From Hanstruepera ponticola (GTDB lineage: Bacteria; Bacteroidota; Bacteroidia; Flavobacteriales; Flavobacteriaceae): a stretch of 64,000 bases of DNA. Location of the stretch: the NCBI RefSeq assembly GCF_012931685.1, contig NZ_JABANC010000004.1, forward strand, positions 1 to 64,000, read 5' to 3'. The notes below the pieces were generated by a model that did no database searches, was not told where the DNA came from, and saw only the letters and a program-made list of their open reading frames with translations. Each line of letters begins with the position of its first letter. The first letter of the stretch is position 1. The translations under genes were made by a program, and so were the position numbers. This document shows positions 35,179 through 44,488 of the stretch, piece by piece.

Positions 35179-36870
35179 ATGCAAAAAAACCTATTTCTAC
35201 TATTTTTAATTTCATCTTTTTGTTTTTCGCAAAACCCTTATCCGCAAGATTATTTTAGGGCACCATTAGATATCACTTTAATTCCTTCTGGCACATTTGG
35301 CGAACTACGCTCAAATCATTTTCATTCCGGTTTAGATATAAAAACTCAACAACGAGAGGGTTTGAATGTTTATGCTGTTGCTGATGGTTATGTAAGTCGC
35401 ATAAAGGTATCACACTATGGCTATGGTAAGGCTTTATATATTACCCATCCAAATGGCTACGTGTCGGTTTACGGCCATTTGCAGAAATTTTCACCAACTA
35501 TTGAGGCTTATATTAAAAAACTTCAATACGAGCAGGAAACATTTGAGATTGAAGTATTTCCAACCGCTGCTGAATTACCACTTTCAAAAAATGATATCGT
35601 AGCCTTTAGCGGTAATACAGGTGGTTCTGGTGGTCCACATTTGCACTTTGAAATAAGGGATAATGAGGAAAGACCTATTAATCCTTTGTTATTTGGACTA
35701 GACATACAAGATGGTGTTAACCCAACTATTAAAAATGTTTATGCATATCCAATATCCAAAGATGCTCATGTGAATAAATCTAGGGAGAAACAAAAATTAC
35801 GATTGGTCGCTCTACAAAATGGTGATTACACTGTTGAAAATATTGAAGCGTATGGTAAAATTGGTTTTGGAATAGAAGCTATTGACAGGCAAGATTTAGC
35901 AACTAATCAAAACGGTGTCAGCAATATTCAAGGTATTTATAATGGTAATTTAAAATTTGAAATGGATTTTAAACGTTTTTCATTTGATGAAACTCGGCAT
36001 TTAAATCGTTTTATTGATTACGAGCATTTTAAGAATAAAAAAGAGCGAATTCAAAAACTTTTTGTTGAGCCTGAAAATCCGTTGAGCATGTATACAAATT
36101 TGGATAATAATGGTTTTATTAATGTGGAAGACAGCACAAGTTCGGTTTACAAAATAAAGGTTGGTGACTTCCATAATAACAACTCGTGGCTTACCATTAA
36201 TATTGAAGGGAAACAAGCTTCAGAAATGAAAGCAAAACCAGATTCAGTAACACCTTATTTTATTTATGCCAAAAAAAACAACGAATTAATTAACAAACAC
36301 ATCTCTGTCAATTTCCCTGAAAATACGTTTTATGATGATTTTTTCATAGATTTTAAAGTAAGTAATGATACGCTTTCGCTCCATGATGATATCATTCCAG
36401 TAAGAGATAATTTCTCAATATCCTACGACATAACAGGCTATAAAAACCCTGAAGCCGAGAAACTCTACATTGCCAGATTGGTCGGTTATAGAAATCAATA
36501 TGCATTATATTCTCAAACCTATAAAAAGGAAAATGTTTTAACAACTTATACCAAAACGTTGGGTACTTATGCTTTGGTTATGGATACTATAGGTCCAAAA
36601 ATTAAGCCTTTAAATTTTTCTAAAGGAAAGTGGTTAAGCAAGTATCGTTTTTTAAAAGTAAAGATTGAAGATGATGAATCTGGCATATCAAATTATAGGG
36701 CTACTATTAATGGGAAGTGGATTCTTATGGAATATGACTATAAGAAAAATGAGTTGACTTATGATTTTAACGATGCCATATCTCAAGAAACCGAAAATAA
36801 TTTAAAGATAATTGTAACCGATAATGTTGGAAATAGTTCTACTTTTGAAACACTATTCTACAGAAAATAA
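35179..36870 (+). CDS. secreted M23 family metallopeptidase
   Basis: 563 residues with a signal peptide (ending FCFSQ). The LytM/peptidase M23 domain about 40-175 has the zinc motifs HFHSGLDIKTQ (HxxxD) and GGPHLHFEIRD (HxH), with VYGHLQKF between them. About 380 residues of beta-rich extension follow, ending in a Ig-like region (IEDDESGISNYRATINGKW, LKIIVTDNVGNSSTFETLFYRK). M23 enzymes cut peptidoglycan cross-links or regulate amidases. It is followed at 8 nt by a TonB receptor gene, a conserved pairing in flavobacteria. Confidence 0.94.
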   Translation: MQKNLFLLFLISSFCFSQNPYPQDYFRAPLDITLIPSGTFGELRSNHFHSGLDIKTQQREGLNVYAVADGYVSRIKVSHYGYGKALYITHPNGYVSVYGHLQKFSPTIEAYIKKLQYEQETFEIEVFPTAAELPLSKNDIVAFSGNTGGSGGPHLHFEIRDNEERPINPLLFGLDIQDGVNPTIKNVYAYPISKDAHVNKSREKQKLRLVALQNGDYTVENIEAYGKIGFGIEAIDRQDLATNQNGVSNIQGIYNGNLKFEMDFKRFSFDETRHLNRFIDYEHFKNKKERIQKLFVEPENPLSMYTNLDNNGFINVEDSTSSVYKIKVGDFHNNNSWLTINIEGKQASEMKAKPDSVTPYFIYAKKNNELINKHISVNFPENTFYDDFFIDFKVSNDTLSLHDDIIPVRDNFSISYDITGYKNPEAEKLYIARLVGYRNQYALYSQTYKKENVLTTYTKTLGTYALVMDTIGPKIKPLNFSKGKWLSKYRFLKVKIEDDESGISNYRATINGKWILMEYDYKKNELTYDFNDAISQETENNLKIIVTDNVGNSSTFETLFYRK

Positions 36871-36877
36871 AAATACC

Positions 36878-39340
36878 TTGATTACAAAGTTAAATTTTTG
36901 CTTGTTCTTATTGTTTTGGTTACCATTACTAGTTGTAGCGCAAACGGGAACACTAAAAGGTGTTGTTTTGGATCAATCCAATGTACCTATTGCCGATGTT
37001 AATATTTCCACAAATGATAGTGGAACCACAACCAATGAAAATGGTTTTTTTACATTAAAAATTCCAGCAAATCAAGAAGTTACTGTTGTTTTTACCCATT
37101 TATCTCATGAACGTATTGTAGCTACTTTCAATTTAAAGAACGGTGAAGAAGTTGAGTTTCATCCCGTGATGGATGAATCTGTTGAACAAATAGCTACAGT
37201 AGTTATAACCAGTAAAAAACGAAAAGATGTTGAAGGCATTACAACCCTTGAACCCGAAACTATTAGAAAAATACCTGGAGCGAATGCAGGTGTTGAGAAC
37301 CTCCTAAAAACGCTCCCAGGTGTTAGTAGTAATAACGAATTAAGCACACAATATTCAGTACGTGGCGGCAATTACGATGAAAATTTGGTCTATGTTAATG
37401 GCATAGAAGTGTATCGCCCATTTCTTATTCGATCTGGTCAGCAAGAAGGTTTAAGTTTTGTAAATACAGATATGGTTCAAAATGTTGATTTTTCAGCAGG
37501 TGGTTTTCAAGCAAAATATGGTGATAAATTATCGTCTGTTTTAGACATTACCTATCGCAAACCTTATCGTTTTGGTGTAAATGCTGATTTAAGCTTATTA
37601 GGTGGTAGTTTATCTATTGAAACAGCAAGCAAGGACACGCGTTTTACAGGCATTGTTGGCGTTAGATATCGTGATAATAGTTTATTGGTTGACGCTCAAG
37701 AGACTGAAGTTAACTACGACCCTAAATTTGCTGATATACAAACCTACTTAACGTATAAATTTACAGATAAATTCCAATTGAGTTTTTTGGGAAATGCCTC
37801 CATAAACAAATATAATTACCAACCCAAGACCCGACAGACTAATTTTGGAACACTACAAAACCCGTTAGCACTTTTAGTTTTTTATGAGGGTCAAGAGCGT
37901 GATTCTTACCAAACCTATTTTGGAGCTTTAAAAGGCACTTATTTTGCTAATGATGATCTAACACTAAACCTAGTGGCTTCAGCATATCATACCATTGAAG
38001 AAGAACATTTTGATATTTTAGCACAATACCGACTTGGGGAAGTAAATACTAATATTGGTGACGAAGATTTAGGTGAGGTGGAGTTCAGCGAAGGAATTGG
38101 CGGTCAATTAAATCATGGTAGAAATGATTTGGATGCTTTAATCACAACCATAGAACATCAAGGAAATTACACCCTAGAAGATCATGATTTTGCATGGTCA
38201 ATAAAATATACAAATGAAGACATAAGAGATCGTCTTGTTGAGTGGGAAGTTATTGATTCCGCTGGATTCTCAATTAATCCACCAAGTAGTGATGCCTTTA
38301 ATGAGCAACCCTACACACCTTATGAAGGCCCTCTTGTACCCTTTCAAAATGTTAGAGCAAAAAACCAAACACAAATAGACAGGGTTCAAGCATATATTCA
38401 ATGGAGCAAACGTGCTGATATTGGCGAACATGAAGCATGGTTTAATGTTGGTGGTCGTGTTCATAATTGGACCGTAAGTGGTGTCGGAATAGAAAGTGTT
38501 AATCAAACTGTGATAAGTCCCAGAGCACAATTTGCCATCAAACCTAACTGGAAGCATGATATGCTCTTTAGAATTGGTGCTGGCTTATACTACCAACCGC
38601 CTTTTTATAGAGAATTGCGTGATTCATCTGGAACCGTTAGACCTGACGTAAAAGCGCAAAAATCCACTCACATTATATTAGGTAATGATTACAGTTTTAA
38701 AATGTGGGAACGGCCTTTTAAATTGACTACAGAAGTTTACTACAAGAAGTTAGATGATGTAAACCCTTACACCATTGAAAATGTACGTATTCGCTATCGT
38801 GCAAGAAATAATGCTACAGCTTATGCATATGGTTTAGATATGCGCTTAAATGGTGAATTTGTTCCTGGAACTGAATCTTGGTTTAGTTTTGGATACCTTA
38901 AAACAGAAGAAAACATTGATAATCGAGGTTATATTTCAAGACCAACTGACCAGCGATTAAAATTTGCAGCCTTATTTCAGGATTATGTGCCCAATTTACC
39001 CAAACTTAAAATGTATTTAAATTTGGTTTACAACACAGGATTACCAGGTGGTTCTCCTAGTTATGCTGATCCTTATCAATATCAAAATAGGCTTCCTGAT
39101 TATCGTAGAGCTGATGTTGGTTTCCAATATGTCATTGTTGATGATAAAGATGATTATCAAAGTGGCTGGCGAAAACCTTTCAAATACTTGTCACTAGGGG
39201 TTGAGATTTACAACATTTTCGACAACCAAAATTCAATTACCAATACTTGGGTAAGAGATGTTTACAGCAAGCGTCAATATGCTATACCAAACTATTTAAC
39301 ACCTCGTGTATTTAATATAAGAACTACCATGAAGTTCTAG
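36878..39340 (+). CDS. TonB-dependent receptor with carboxypeptidase-regulatory domain
   Basis: 820 residues when started at TTG 36878, which directly gives a signal peptide (MITKLNFCLF ... VVAQ). An ATG at 36824 overlaps the peptidase gene by 47 nt and places 18 charged residues ahead of the signal, so I prefer TTG. N-terminal carboxypeptidase-regulatory-like domain about 25-100 (GTLKGVVLDQSNVPIADVNIST), plug about 110-220 (IPGANAGVENLLKTLPGVSSNNELSTQYSVRGGNYDENLVYVNG), then a 22-strand-type barrel ending at TPRVFNIRTTMKF. Ligand unknown. Likely an operon with the M23 gene. Confidence 0.93.
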   Translation: MITKLNFCLFLLFWLPLLVVAQTGTLKGVVLDQSNVPIADVNISTNDSGTTTNENGFFTLKIPANQEVTVVFTHLSHERIVATFNLKNGEEVEFHPVMDESVEQIATVVITSKKRKDVEGITTLEPETIRKIPGANAGVENLLKTLPGVSSNNELSTQYSVRGGNYDENLVYVNGIEVYRPFLIRSGQQEGLSFVNTDMVQNVDFSAGGFQAKYGDKLSSVLDITYRKPYRFGVNADLSLLGGSLSIETASKDTRFTGIVGVRYRDNSLLVDAQETEVNYDPKFADIQTYLTYKFTDKFQLSFLGNASINKYNYQPKTRQTNFGTLQNPLALLVFYEGQERDSYQTYFGALKGTYFANDDLTLNLVASAYHTIEEEHFDILAQYRLGEVNTNIGDEDLGEVEFSEGIGGQLNHGRNDLDALITTIEHQGNYTLEDHDFAWSIKYTNEDIRDRLVEWEVIDSAGFSINPPSSDAFNEQPYTPYEGPLVPFQNVRAKNQTQIDRVQAYIQWSKRADIGEHEAWFNVGGRVHNWTVSGVGIESVNQTVISPRAQFAIKPNWKHDMLFRIGAGLYYQPPFYRELRDSSGTVRPDVKAQKSTHIILGNDYSFKMWERPFKLTTEVYYKKLDDVNPYTIENVRIRYRARNNATAYAYGLDMRLNGEFVPGTESWFSFGYLKTEENIDNRGYISRPTDQRLKFAALFQDYVPNLPKLKMYLNLVYNTGLPGGSPSYADPYQYQNRLPDYRRADVGFQYVIVDDKDDYQSGWRKPFKYLSLGVEIYNIFDNQNSITNTWVRDVYSKRQYAIPNYLTPRVFNIRTTMKF

Positions 39341-39341
39341 C

Positions 39342-40208
39342 TTAAATACTACAAGAATCAGTATTTAAGTCATCAATAGTTGGATCGTATCCATTTCCTT
39401 TAGTAGAAAAACTACCACCTAATCCTCCTGAATCGATTAATGGTAACAAGCCACAGAAATTTGTCAGAGATTCATTGTATGACACAAATATCCCGCCATC
39501 TACCTCTTCAAGACTTTCTAAAGCATTTAAATTTGTTACTAGGCTATTTCTTATAACTAAATCTCCTGTTACAAACTGCAAATTACTTAAGCCATTTATA
39601 CTAGATAGTGACGTGTTTCCTGCAATAAACAAAATTTCTCCTTCAACCGAAACCAACCCAGCCAAGCCATCGATATTTGTTAATGCCACATTATTGGTGA
39701 TAATTATTGATTCCCTCGACAATCTTACACCTTCCAAACCATTTACATTTAATAACACGGGATTATCTTCAATTAGCAGTGACTTAAATGACAGCAAACC
39801 ACTTAAGGCTCCGGTAGTTGTAAGCGATTCATTATTTTTAATAGTTAGCGCACCTCCATTAATAAAAGTTAGTCCATTTAAACCACTCAAGCTATTAAGT
39901 AATGGGTTATTTTGAATTGTTAATCCATATTGAATTGACTCTATACTTATGAGTGCATCTAAATTGGTAATATCGGATTCATTTTGATTACTAAAACCAA
40001 TGAATACACTACCATCAATTTCATCATAATTCTCTGAACCAAAATCTTCCACTGCTGCTTGAGAAGAAAGTACCACATTACCTTCAAAAACTTTAGCTGG
40101 TGTTTGAGGAGCTACCGAATTATTATCATCATCATTACTACAATTAAAAAATAATGTAACTATTAATAATAGTTTTCCGAAAAAAAAGAATTTGGTTTTA
40201 CAGGTCAT
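39342..40208 (-). CDS. receptor L-domain/LRR-like lipoprotein
   Basis: 288 residues, lipobox FFNCSNDDDNN (Cys23). After a linker, about 10 repeats of an L-domain/leucine-rich type follow: GLTIQNNPLLNSLSGLNGLTFI, ALTIKNNESLTTTGALSGL, SLLIEDNPVLLNVNGLEGV, IIITNNVALTNIDGLAGL, LFIAGNTSLSSINGLSNL. This is a parallel right-handed solenoid fit for ligand or surface contact. The stop lies 2 nt from the end of the converging TonB receptor gene, and no terminator is seen between them. Confidence 0.88.
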   Translation of the reverse strand: MTCKTKFFFFGKLLLIVTLFFNCSNDDDNNSVAPQTPAKVFEGNVVLSSQAAVEDFGSENYDEIDGSVFIGFSNQNESDITNLDALISIESIQYGLTIQNNPLLNSLSGLNGLTFINGGALTIKNNESLTTTGALSGLLSFKSLLIEDNPVLLNVNGLEGVRLSRESIIITNNVALTNIDGLAGLVSVEGEILFIAGNTSLSSINGLSNLQFVTGDLVIRNSLVTNLNALESLEEVDGGIFVSYNESLTNFCGLLPLIDSGGLGGSFSTKGNGYDPTIDDLNTDSCSI

Positions 40209-40235
40209 GGTTTAAAAGAATTTATTTAGGTAAAG

Positions 40236-41375
40236 CTAAACAAATTCTTTTAATACTTTAATCAAATAATCAATTTCTGCTTTGGTGTTATATTTACTAA
40301 ATGAAAACCTTACTGAAGGCCTAGTCAAAGCATCTGTCTCTAAAATTTCCGCTAAAACATGAGACCCTTTAGCGCTTCCACTTTGACAAGCACTTCCTTT
40401 AGAGCAAGCTATGCCTTTTAAATCCAATTGAAACATCAGCATCAACGCTTTTTCAGCTGATATTGGTAAGCATACATTCACTAACGTATAAGTGCTTTTT
40501 TCCAAATCACCAGACAGACCATTATAAGACACTTCAGGGATGCTTTTATTCAATTGCTCAATAAAATAGGCTTTCAAACCAAAAACATAATTACGCTCAT
40601 CTTTCAAGTTATCATAAGCCAATTTAAAGGCTGTTTCAAGTCCAACAATATTATGAACAGCTTCAGTTCCTGCACGTACACCACGTTCTTGCTCGCCACC
40701 AAATATCAAAGGTTTTAAGCCCGTATTTTTTCTAATAAACGAAAACCCAATACCTTTTGGCCCATGAAATTTATGAGCACTAGCAGCGAGGAAATCAATG
40801 TGAATATCTTGTAAATCCCATTCAAAATGCCCAATTGATTGTACAGCATCGCAGTGAAATAATGCTTTATAAGATTGACACAAATCGCCAACACGTTTCA
40901 CGTCTAAAATATTGCCTATTTCGTTATTGACGTGCATAAGACTCACCAAAGTTTTGCTCTCTGACCCAAGTAATCGCTCTAAATCGTCATAGTCTATTTC
41001 ACCGTGCTTATTTAGTTGAACAAAACTTAATTTTACATTATGCGCCTTGTTTAACTGCTGTACAGTATGCAAAACTGCATGGTGTTCAATTTTGGAAGTG
41101 ATTATATGTTTGACACCTAAATCACGAACAGCACATTGAATAGCCAAATTATCAGCTTCGGTACCACCTGAAGTAAAAATAATTTCACTTGCTGAAGCAT
41201 TTAAATAACGCGCAATAGTTTTTCTTGACTGTTCAATTAAAACTTTAGATGACCTGCCAAAACTATGTGTTGATGAAGCGTTTCCGTATTCATTTTTCAT
41301 AACTTCAATCATACTATCAATCACCTCATCACGTACTTGTGTCGTGGCTGCACTATCAAAATAAATTGGTTTCAT
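40236..41375 (-). CDS. cysteine desulfurase family protein
   Basis: 379 residues from ATG 41375 (MKPIYFDSAATTQV); the upstream in-frame start at 41444 adds an unlikely 23-residue leader. PLP enzyme of class V. Visible: FDSAATTQVRDEVIDSM, NASSTHSFGRSSKVLIEQ, FTSGGTEADNLAI, HCDAVQSIGHF, PLP-lysine in AASAHKFHGPKGIGF, and the active-site Cys loop CSKGSACQSGSAKGSHVL. This loop is of the IscS/NifS type. It supplies sulfur from cysteine, probably for Fe-S clusters or thio-tRNA. No isc/suf partner is nearby. Confidence 0.95.
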   Translation of the reverse strand: MKPIYFDSAATTQVRDEVIDSMIEVMKNEYGNASSTHSFGRSSKVLIEQSRKTIARYLNASASEIIFTSGGTEADNLAIQCAVRDLGVKHIITSKIEHHAVLHTVQQLNKAHNVKLSFVQLNKHGEIDYDDLERLLGSESKTLVSLMHVNNEIGNILDVKRVGDLCQSYKALFHCDAVQSIGHFEWDLQDIHIDFLAASAHKFHGPKGIGFSFIRKNTGLKPLIFGGEQERGVRAGTEAVHNIVGLETAFKLAYDNLKDERNYVFGLKAYFIEQLNKSIPEVSYNGLSGDLEKSTYTLVNVCLPISAEKALMLMFQLDLKGIACSKGSACQSGSAKGSHVLAEILETDALTRPSVRFSFSKYNTKAEIDYLIKVLKEFV

Positions 41376-41480
41376 ATTCAAACTATAACTTCTAAAACAA
41401 GTAGCTTTATTTCTATTAAAAAGACAACTGTTAATTTGGTGCAAAAATACTTGAAATAAAATTATTTATCAGGGCTCACG

Positions 41481-41509
41481 TTGTATATTTAGCAAATCTT
41501 TTACTTTTG
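41481..41509 (+). promoter_or_regulatory. Promoter of the Asp-rich lipoprotein gene
   Basis: TTG (41481-41483), 18 nt, TACTTTTG (41502-41509), matching the Bacteroidota consensus. A transcript starting near 41514 would place the ATG at 41512 at its edge, which supports the internal ATG at 41536. Confidence 0.65.
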
Positions 41510-41535
41510 TTATGAATATGAATACACCAAGTATT

Positions 41536-42492
41536 ATGCGTAAACTGATTGCCCTTTTTCTGTTAATTTGTGTGTCATCTTGTGATGATGGTGATATCAT
41601 AACCGTTGAGTTTGATTTTGATGATACGTTTTCAGCATGTGGTGAACTCGTTTTTTACAAAATCAAGACTGACCCACCGGAATCTTTGTCATTACTTATA
41701 GGTGATCCGAGCATAACATTTGAAGACTTATTGGAAGTTGAGCAAATTGAAGGAGATACGATGCGGGTGCAACTAGTCACTACCGAATGGATTATAGATA
41801 TTGATGATTCTGATAACCGCTTTAATTATCGTTCATACAATACAAATCCTACTGGTTTTTTCTGTACTGATGTTCCTCCAGCTGATGTCATTGTTCAAGA
41901 AAATTTAGTTAGTGCAGGCGGTCAAGCCCTAATAGAAGTTTCACTTATTGAAGATGACAACGATGGTATTCCTGCAGGATTGGAAGACCGCAACGGAAAT
42001 GGCGATTTGACCGATGACGATACCGATGGTGATGGTATTCCAGACTATATAGATGTTGATGACGATGGTGATAATGTCTTAACCCGAGTTGAAATTGACA
42101 CTGATGATGCCGATGGTGATGACAACCCATTAACCAACCCATTAGATACTGATGGTGATGGAATCCCAAATTATTTAGATACTGATGATGACGGTGATTT
42201 AGTTGATACTATAGATGAAGAAGAAGAAAATAATAATGGGGAAACTGACAATAATCCACATAATGATTATTCAGATCCCGACAACCCAACTACTCCCAAC
42301 TATCTTAATTCTGATTGGTCAGTTTTAGTAGCTGCAACAGCATATCGAGAGCACACTATTGGGCAAGTGTTCACAGTAGAAATGACTGTAACAGGTCTAT
42401 CCTTCTCTACGATAAATCAGGATTTTTTTGATTTCGGTACGCTAGAAGATTCTAGGTTAAACGCAACAAGATTGGTTACACCTGAATTTTAA
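41536..42492 (+). CDS. calcium-binding-repeat lipoprotein
   Basis: 318 residues from ATG 41536 ([16 protein letters not shown]), chosen for the signal peptide and promoter position; in-frame ATGs at 41512 and 41518 exist. Lipobox Cys16. The middle region (about 145-235) is a thrombospondin-type-3-like Asp repeat: [53 protein letters not shown], typical of Ca2+-binding surface proteins. The C-terminus (about 75 residues) is beta-rich and not recognised. It converges on the Smr gene with only 3 nt between stops. Confidence 0.87.
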   Translation: MRKLIALFLLICVSSCDDGDIITVEFDFDDTFSACGELVFYKIKTDPPESLSLLIGDPSITFEDLLEVEQIEGDTMRVQLVTTEWIIDIDDSDNRFNYRSYNTNPTGFFCTDVPPADVIVQENLVSAGGQALIEVSLIEDDNDGIPAGLEDRNGNGDLTDDDTDGDGIPDYIDVDDDGDNVLTRVEIDTDDADGDDNPLTNPLDTDGDGIPNYLDTDDDGDLVDTIDEEEENNNGETDNNPHNDYSDPDNPTTPNYLNSDWSVLVAATAYREHTIGQVFTVEMTVTGLSFSTINQDFFDFGTLEDSRLNATRLVTPEF

Positions 42493-42495
42493 AAT

Positions 42496-43050
42496 TTAGG
42501 GATTAGCATTTTGATAAATATATACTTCTGTGGCGCCTAAACCATATTTTTGATAGTTGGCATCATAATATTTCACATTGTTATACCTGCCAAATAAGTA
42601 CTCCAGTTCTGTTTTAAGTACACCAGCTCCTACTCCATGGATAAAAACCACTTTTTGAATACGCTTTTTTATAGCAAAATCTAATTGCCTTTGAGCCGTT
42701 TCCAGTTGTAAAGAAAGCATATCGTAATTACTCATACCTTTTTGATTCGTTAATTGATGGATATGTAAATCAACTTCCATTGGTGGCTGAAGGCGTTCTT
42801 TGCTTTTTGTTTTCTTTTGAGGATTTCGTTTGGGACGATCTTTTTCATGAACAATTTCAACAATGGAAGATTTAGAAAAAATATCACCTGATAATTCTGA
42901 AGTGTTTACAAGAACCAATTCACGCTTGTTAAAATCCAGTTCAAAACCATCGTCTGTTTCAATAATAACAGCAGCTCCTTCAATCCTTACAATAGTTCCT
43001 GTTATGTCTTCATCTAAAACTGATACCTTATCTCCAATTTTATACATCAT
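42496..43050 (-). CDS. Smr domain protein (DUF2027-like N-terminus)
   Basis: 184 residues from ATG 43050 (MMYKIGDKVSVLDED); a longer reading from 43122 has 24 extra residues reading through the upstream gene and is not preferred. N-terminal beta-barrel-like domain about 1-70 (GTIVRIEGAAVIIETDDGFELDFNKRELV), Lys/Pro-rich linker, then Smr domain about 95-180 with DLHIHQLT and HGVGAGVLKTELEYLF, the MutS2 Smr endonuclease-type motif. It may act on nucleic acid. The start codon overlaps the stop of the upstream membrane protein gene. Confidence 0.92.
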   Translation of the reverse strand: MMYKIGDKVSVLDEDITGTIVRIEGAAVIIETDDGFELDFNKRELVLVNTSELSGDIFSKSSIVEIVHEKDRPKRNPQKKTKSKERLQPPMEVDLHIHQLTNQKGMSNYDMLSLQLETAQRQLDFAIKKRIQKVVFIHGVGAGVLKTELEYLFGRYNNVKYYDANYQKYGLGATEVYIYQNANP

Positions 43051-43240
43051 GATTATCTTCCTCGTTGTCTTGTTGTTTTTCGCTCTTACTTGGTATTTGA
43101 CTTGCAATTCTGTAGATACCAAACATTAGGATTACCATTCCTAGAATTAAGACTACAGTGTTTTGTTCTTCAGTCGCTTGTGCATAGATAGCAACAATAC
43201 CTCCAATAAGAATTAACAAATAATTGAGCAGATTCTTCAT
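43040..43240 (-). CDS. small two-segment membrane protein upstream of the Smr gene
   Basis: 66 residues, two hydrophobic segments (LLNYLLILIGGIVAIYAQ about 3-20, TVVLILGMVILMFGIYRIA about 28-46) and a very acidic/polar tail (KQQDNEEDNHDV). No family recognised. Its 3' end overlaps the Smr gene start (ATGATG within its last codons), so the two are translationally coupled. Likely first gene of this two-gene operon. Confidence 0.82.
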   Translation of the reverse strand: MKNLLNYLLILIGGIVAIYAQATEEQNTVVLILGMVILMFGIYRIASQIPSKSEKQQDNEEDNHDV

Positions 43241-43437
43241 TAAAAAATGGTTGAATTCATTTTATGATTTTTATGCAAAATGCAATTTCTTTATTTATGA
43301 GCAAAGAAAAAACCTATAAAATTATGTGTTCAACCGTCTGAATTTACTTTTAATCGAATAATCAAAAATTTGGTTTTATAAAATTAGCAAATAAGTTGAT
43401 TAAATCCTTATTTTTAGTGCTACCTAAATGCTGTATT

Positions 43438-44454
43438 ATGTTGAAAATTAACGAAATAATTCAGTCTCAAATCTTAATTATATTTTTTTTAGTGTGCTTA
43501 CCAAATTTTGCCCAAGTTGGTATTGGTACGCTAAACCCTACTGCTTTATTAACCGTTACTGAAGATGCTATTTTTAATGAATCCGGTGGTTCATTTGATT
43601 TTAGGGTTGAATCTGCTGACTCTGAAAATATGTTTCTGGTCAAAGGAAGTGATAATCGTATAGGAATAAATAATGACAATCCTACGTACCCCATTCATTA
43701 TAAAGCGTTTTTATTAGGAGGTTGGCATAGCTATTACGAGAACAACAACACTACTTTGGGAGCTGTTGCTTTGTTTCAAAATACAAATGCCAATAATGGT
43801 CAACGTGTTGTGCTAGGAGCGACCAATTATCAAGGTAGCTCTTTTGAAGCACCAGGGATTTTAGGTATGAGCTTAAATGGAACTACAACCGGAAGAGGTG
43901 GTATTGGCGTTTTAGGTTCTGCCAATAATGAACGTGGAAATGCTTTTGAAGGTCAATTATACTTTTCAGGAAGTTATTGGGGATGGGCTGGTTACTTTAA
44001 TGCTGATTTGTATTGTGCTGGAACATTCTATGGGTCAGACAGAAGACTTAAAAGAGACATATTACCTATCACTAACGCTTTAGATGCAATTAATGAATTG
44101 GAGCCAGTTTCATACTTTTACGATACTGAAACCTACCCAGAAATTGGTTTAGATGAAAACAGAAAATCTTTTGGTTTTATAGCTCAAGATCTTGAACTTA
44201 TTTTCCCAGAAATGGTAAAGGAAAAATTATTAGTAACAAATTCTAATAGAAAAAAAGATTTAAATACGGTATCTGAGAGAGAAACGGATTTGTTTAAAGT
44301 TGTAAATTACACTTTGTTAGTGCCTATTTTAACGCAAGCTATTAAAGAGCAACAAACCATCATCCAATCTCAAGAAAATAGAATTCAAACTTTAGAGGAC
44401 AAGGTGAATCTTTTAGAAAGTCGTTTAAATCAACTAATTGATAGTCAGAATTAA
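43438..44454 (+). CDS. secreted protein with endosialidase-type intramolecular chaperone domain
   Basis: 338 residues from ATG 43438; a TTG at 43396 would add a 14-residue leader before the signal peptide (ending NFAQ). The N-terminus VGIGTLNPTALLTV is typical of flavobacterial tail-fibre-like surface proteins. Peptidase S74/intramolecular chaperone domain about 215-335: GSDRRLKRDILPITNALDAI, FGFIAQDLELIFPEMV, and the C-terminal trimeric coiled coil (QEQQTIIQSQENRIQTLEDKV). In phage and bacterial fibres this domain folds the trimer and is then cleaved off. Function of the mature fibre unknown. It pairs with the next gene. Confidence 0.92.
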   Translation: MLKINEIIQSQILIIFFLVCLPNFAQVGIGTLNPTALLTVTEDAIFNESGGSFDFRVESADSENMFLVKGSDNRIGINNDNPTYPIHYKAFLLGGWHSYYENNNTTLGAVALFQNTNANNGQRVVLGATNYQGSSFEAPGILGMSLNGTTTGRGGIGVLGSANNERGNAFEGQLYFSGSYWGWAGYFNADLYCAGTFYGSDRRLKRDILPITNALDAINELEPVSYFYDTETYPEIGLDENRKSFGFIAQDLELIFPEMVKEKLLVTNSNRKKDLNTVSERETDLFKVVNYTLLVPILTQAIKEQQTIIQSQENRIQTLEDKVNLLESRLNQLIDSQN

Positions 44455-44488
44455 TTGACTAACTTTATGATGTAAAAACAATAATGAC

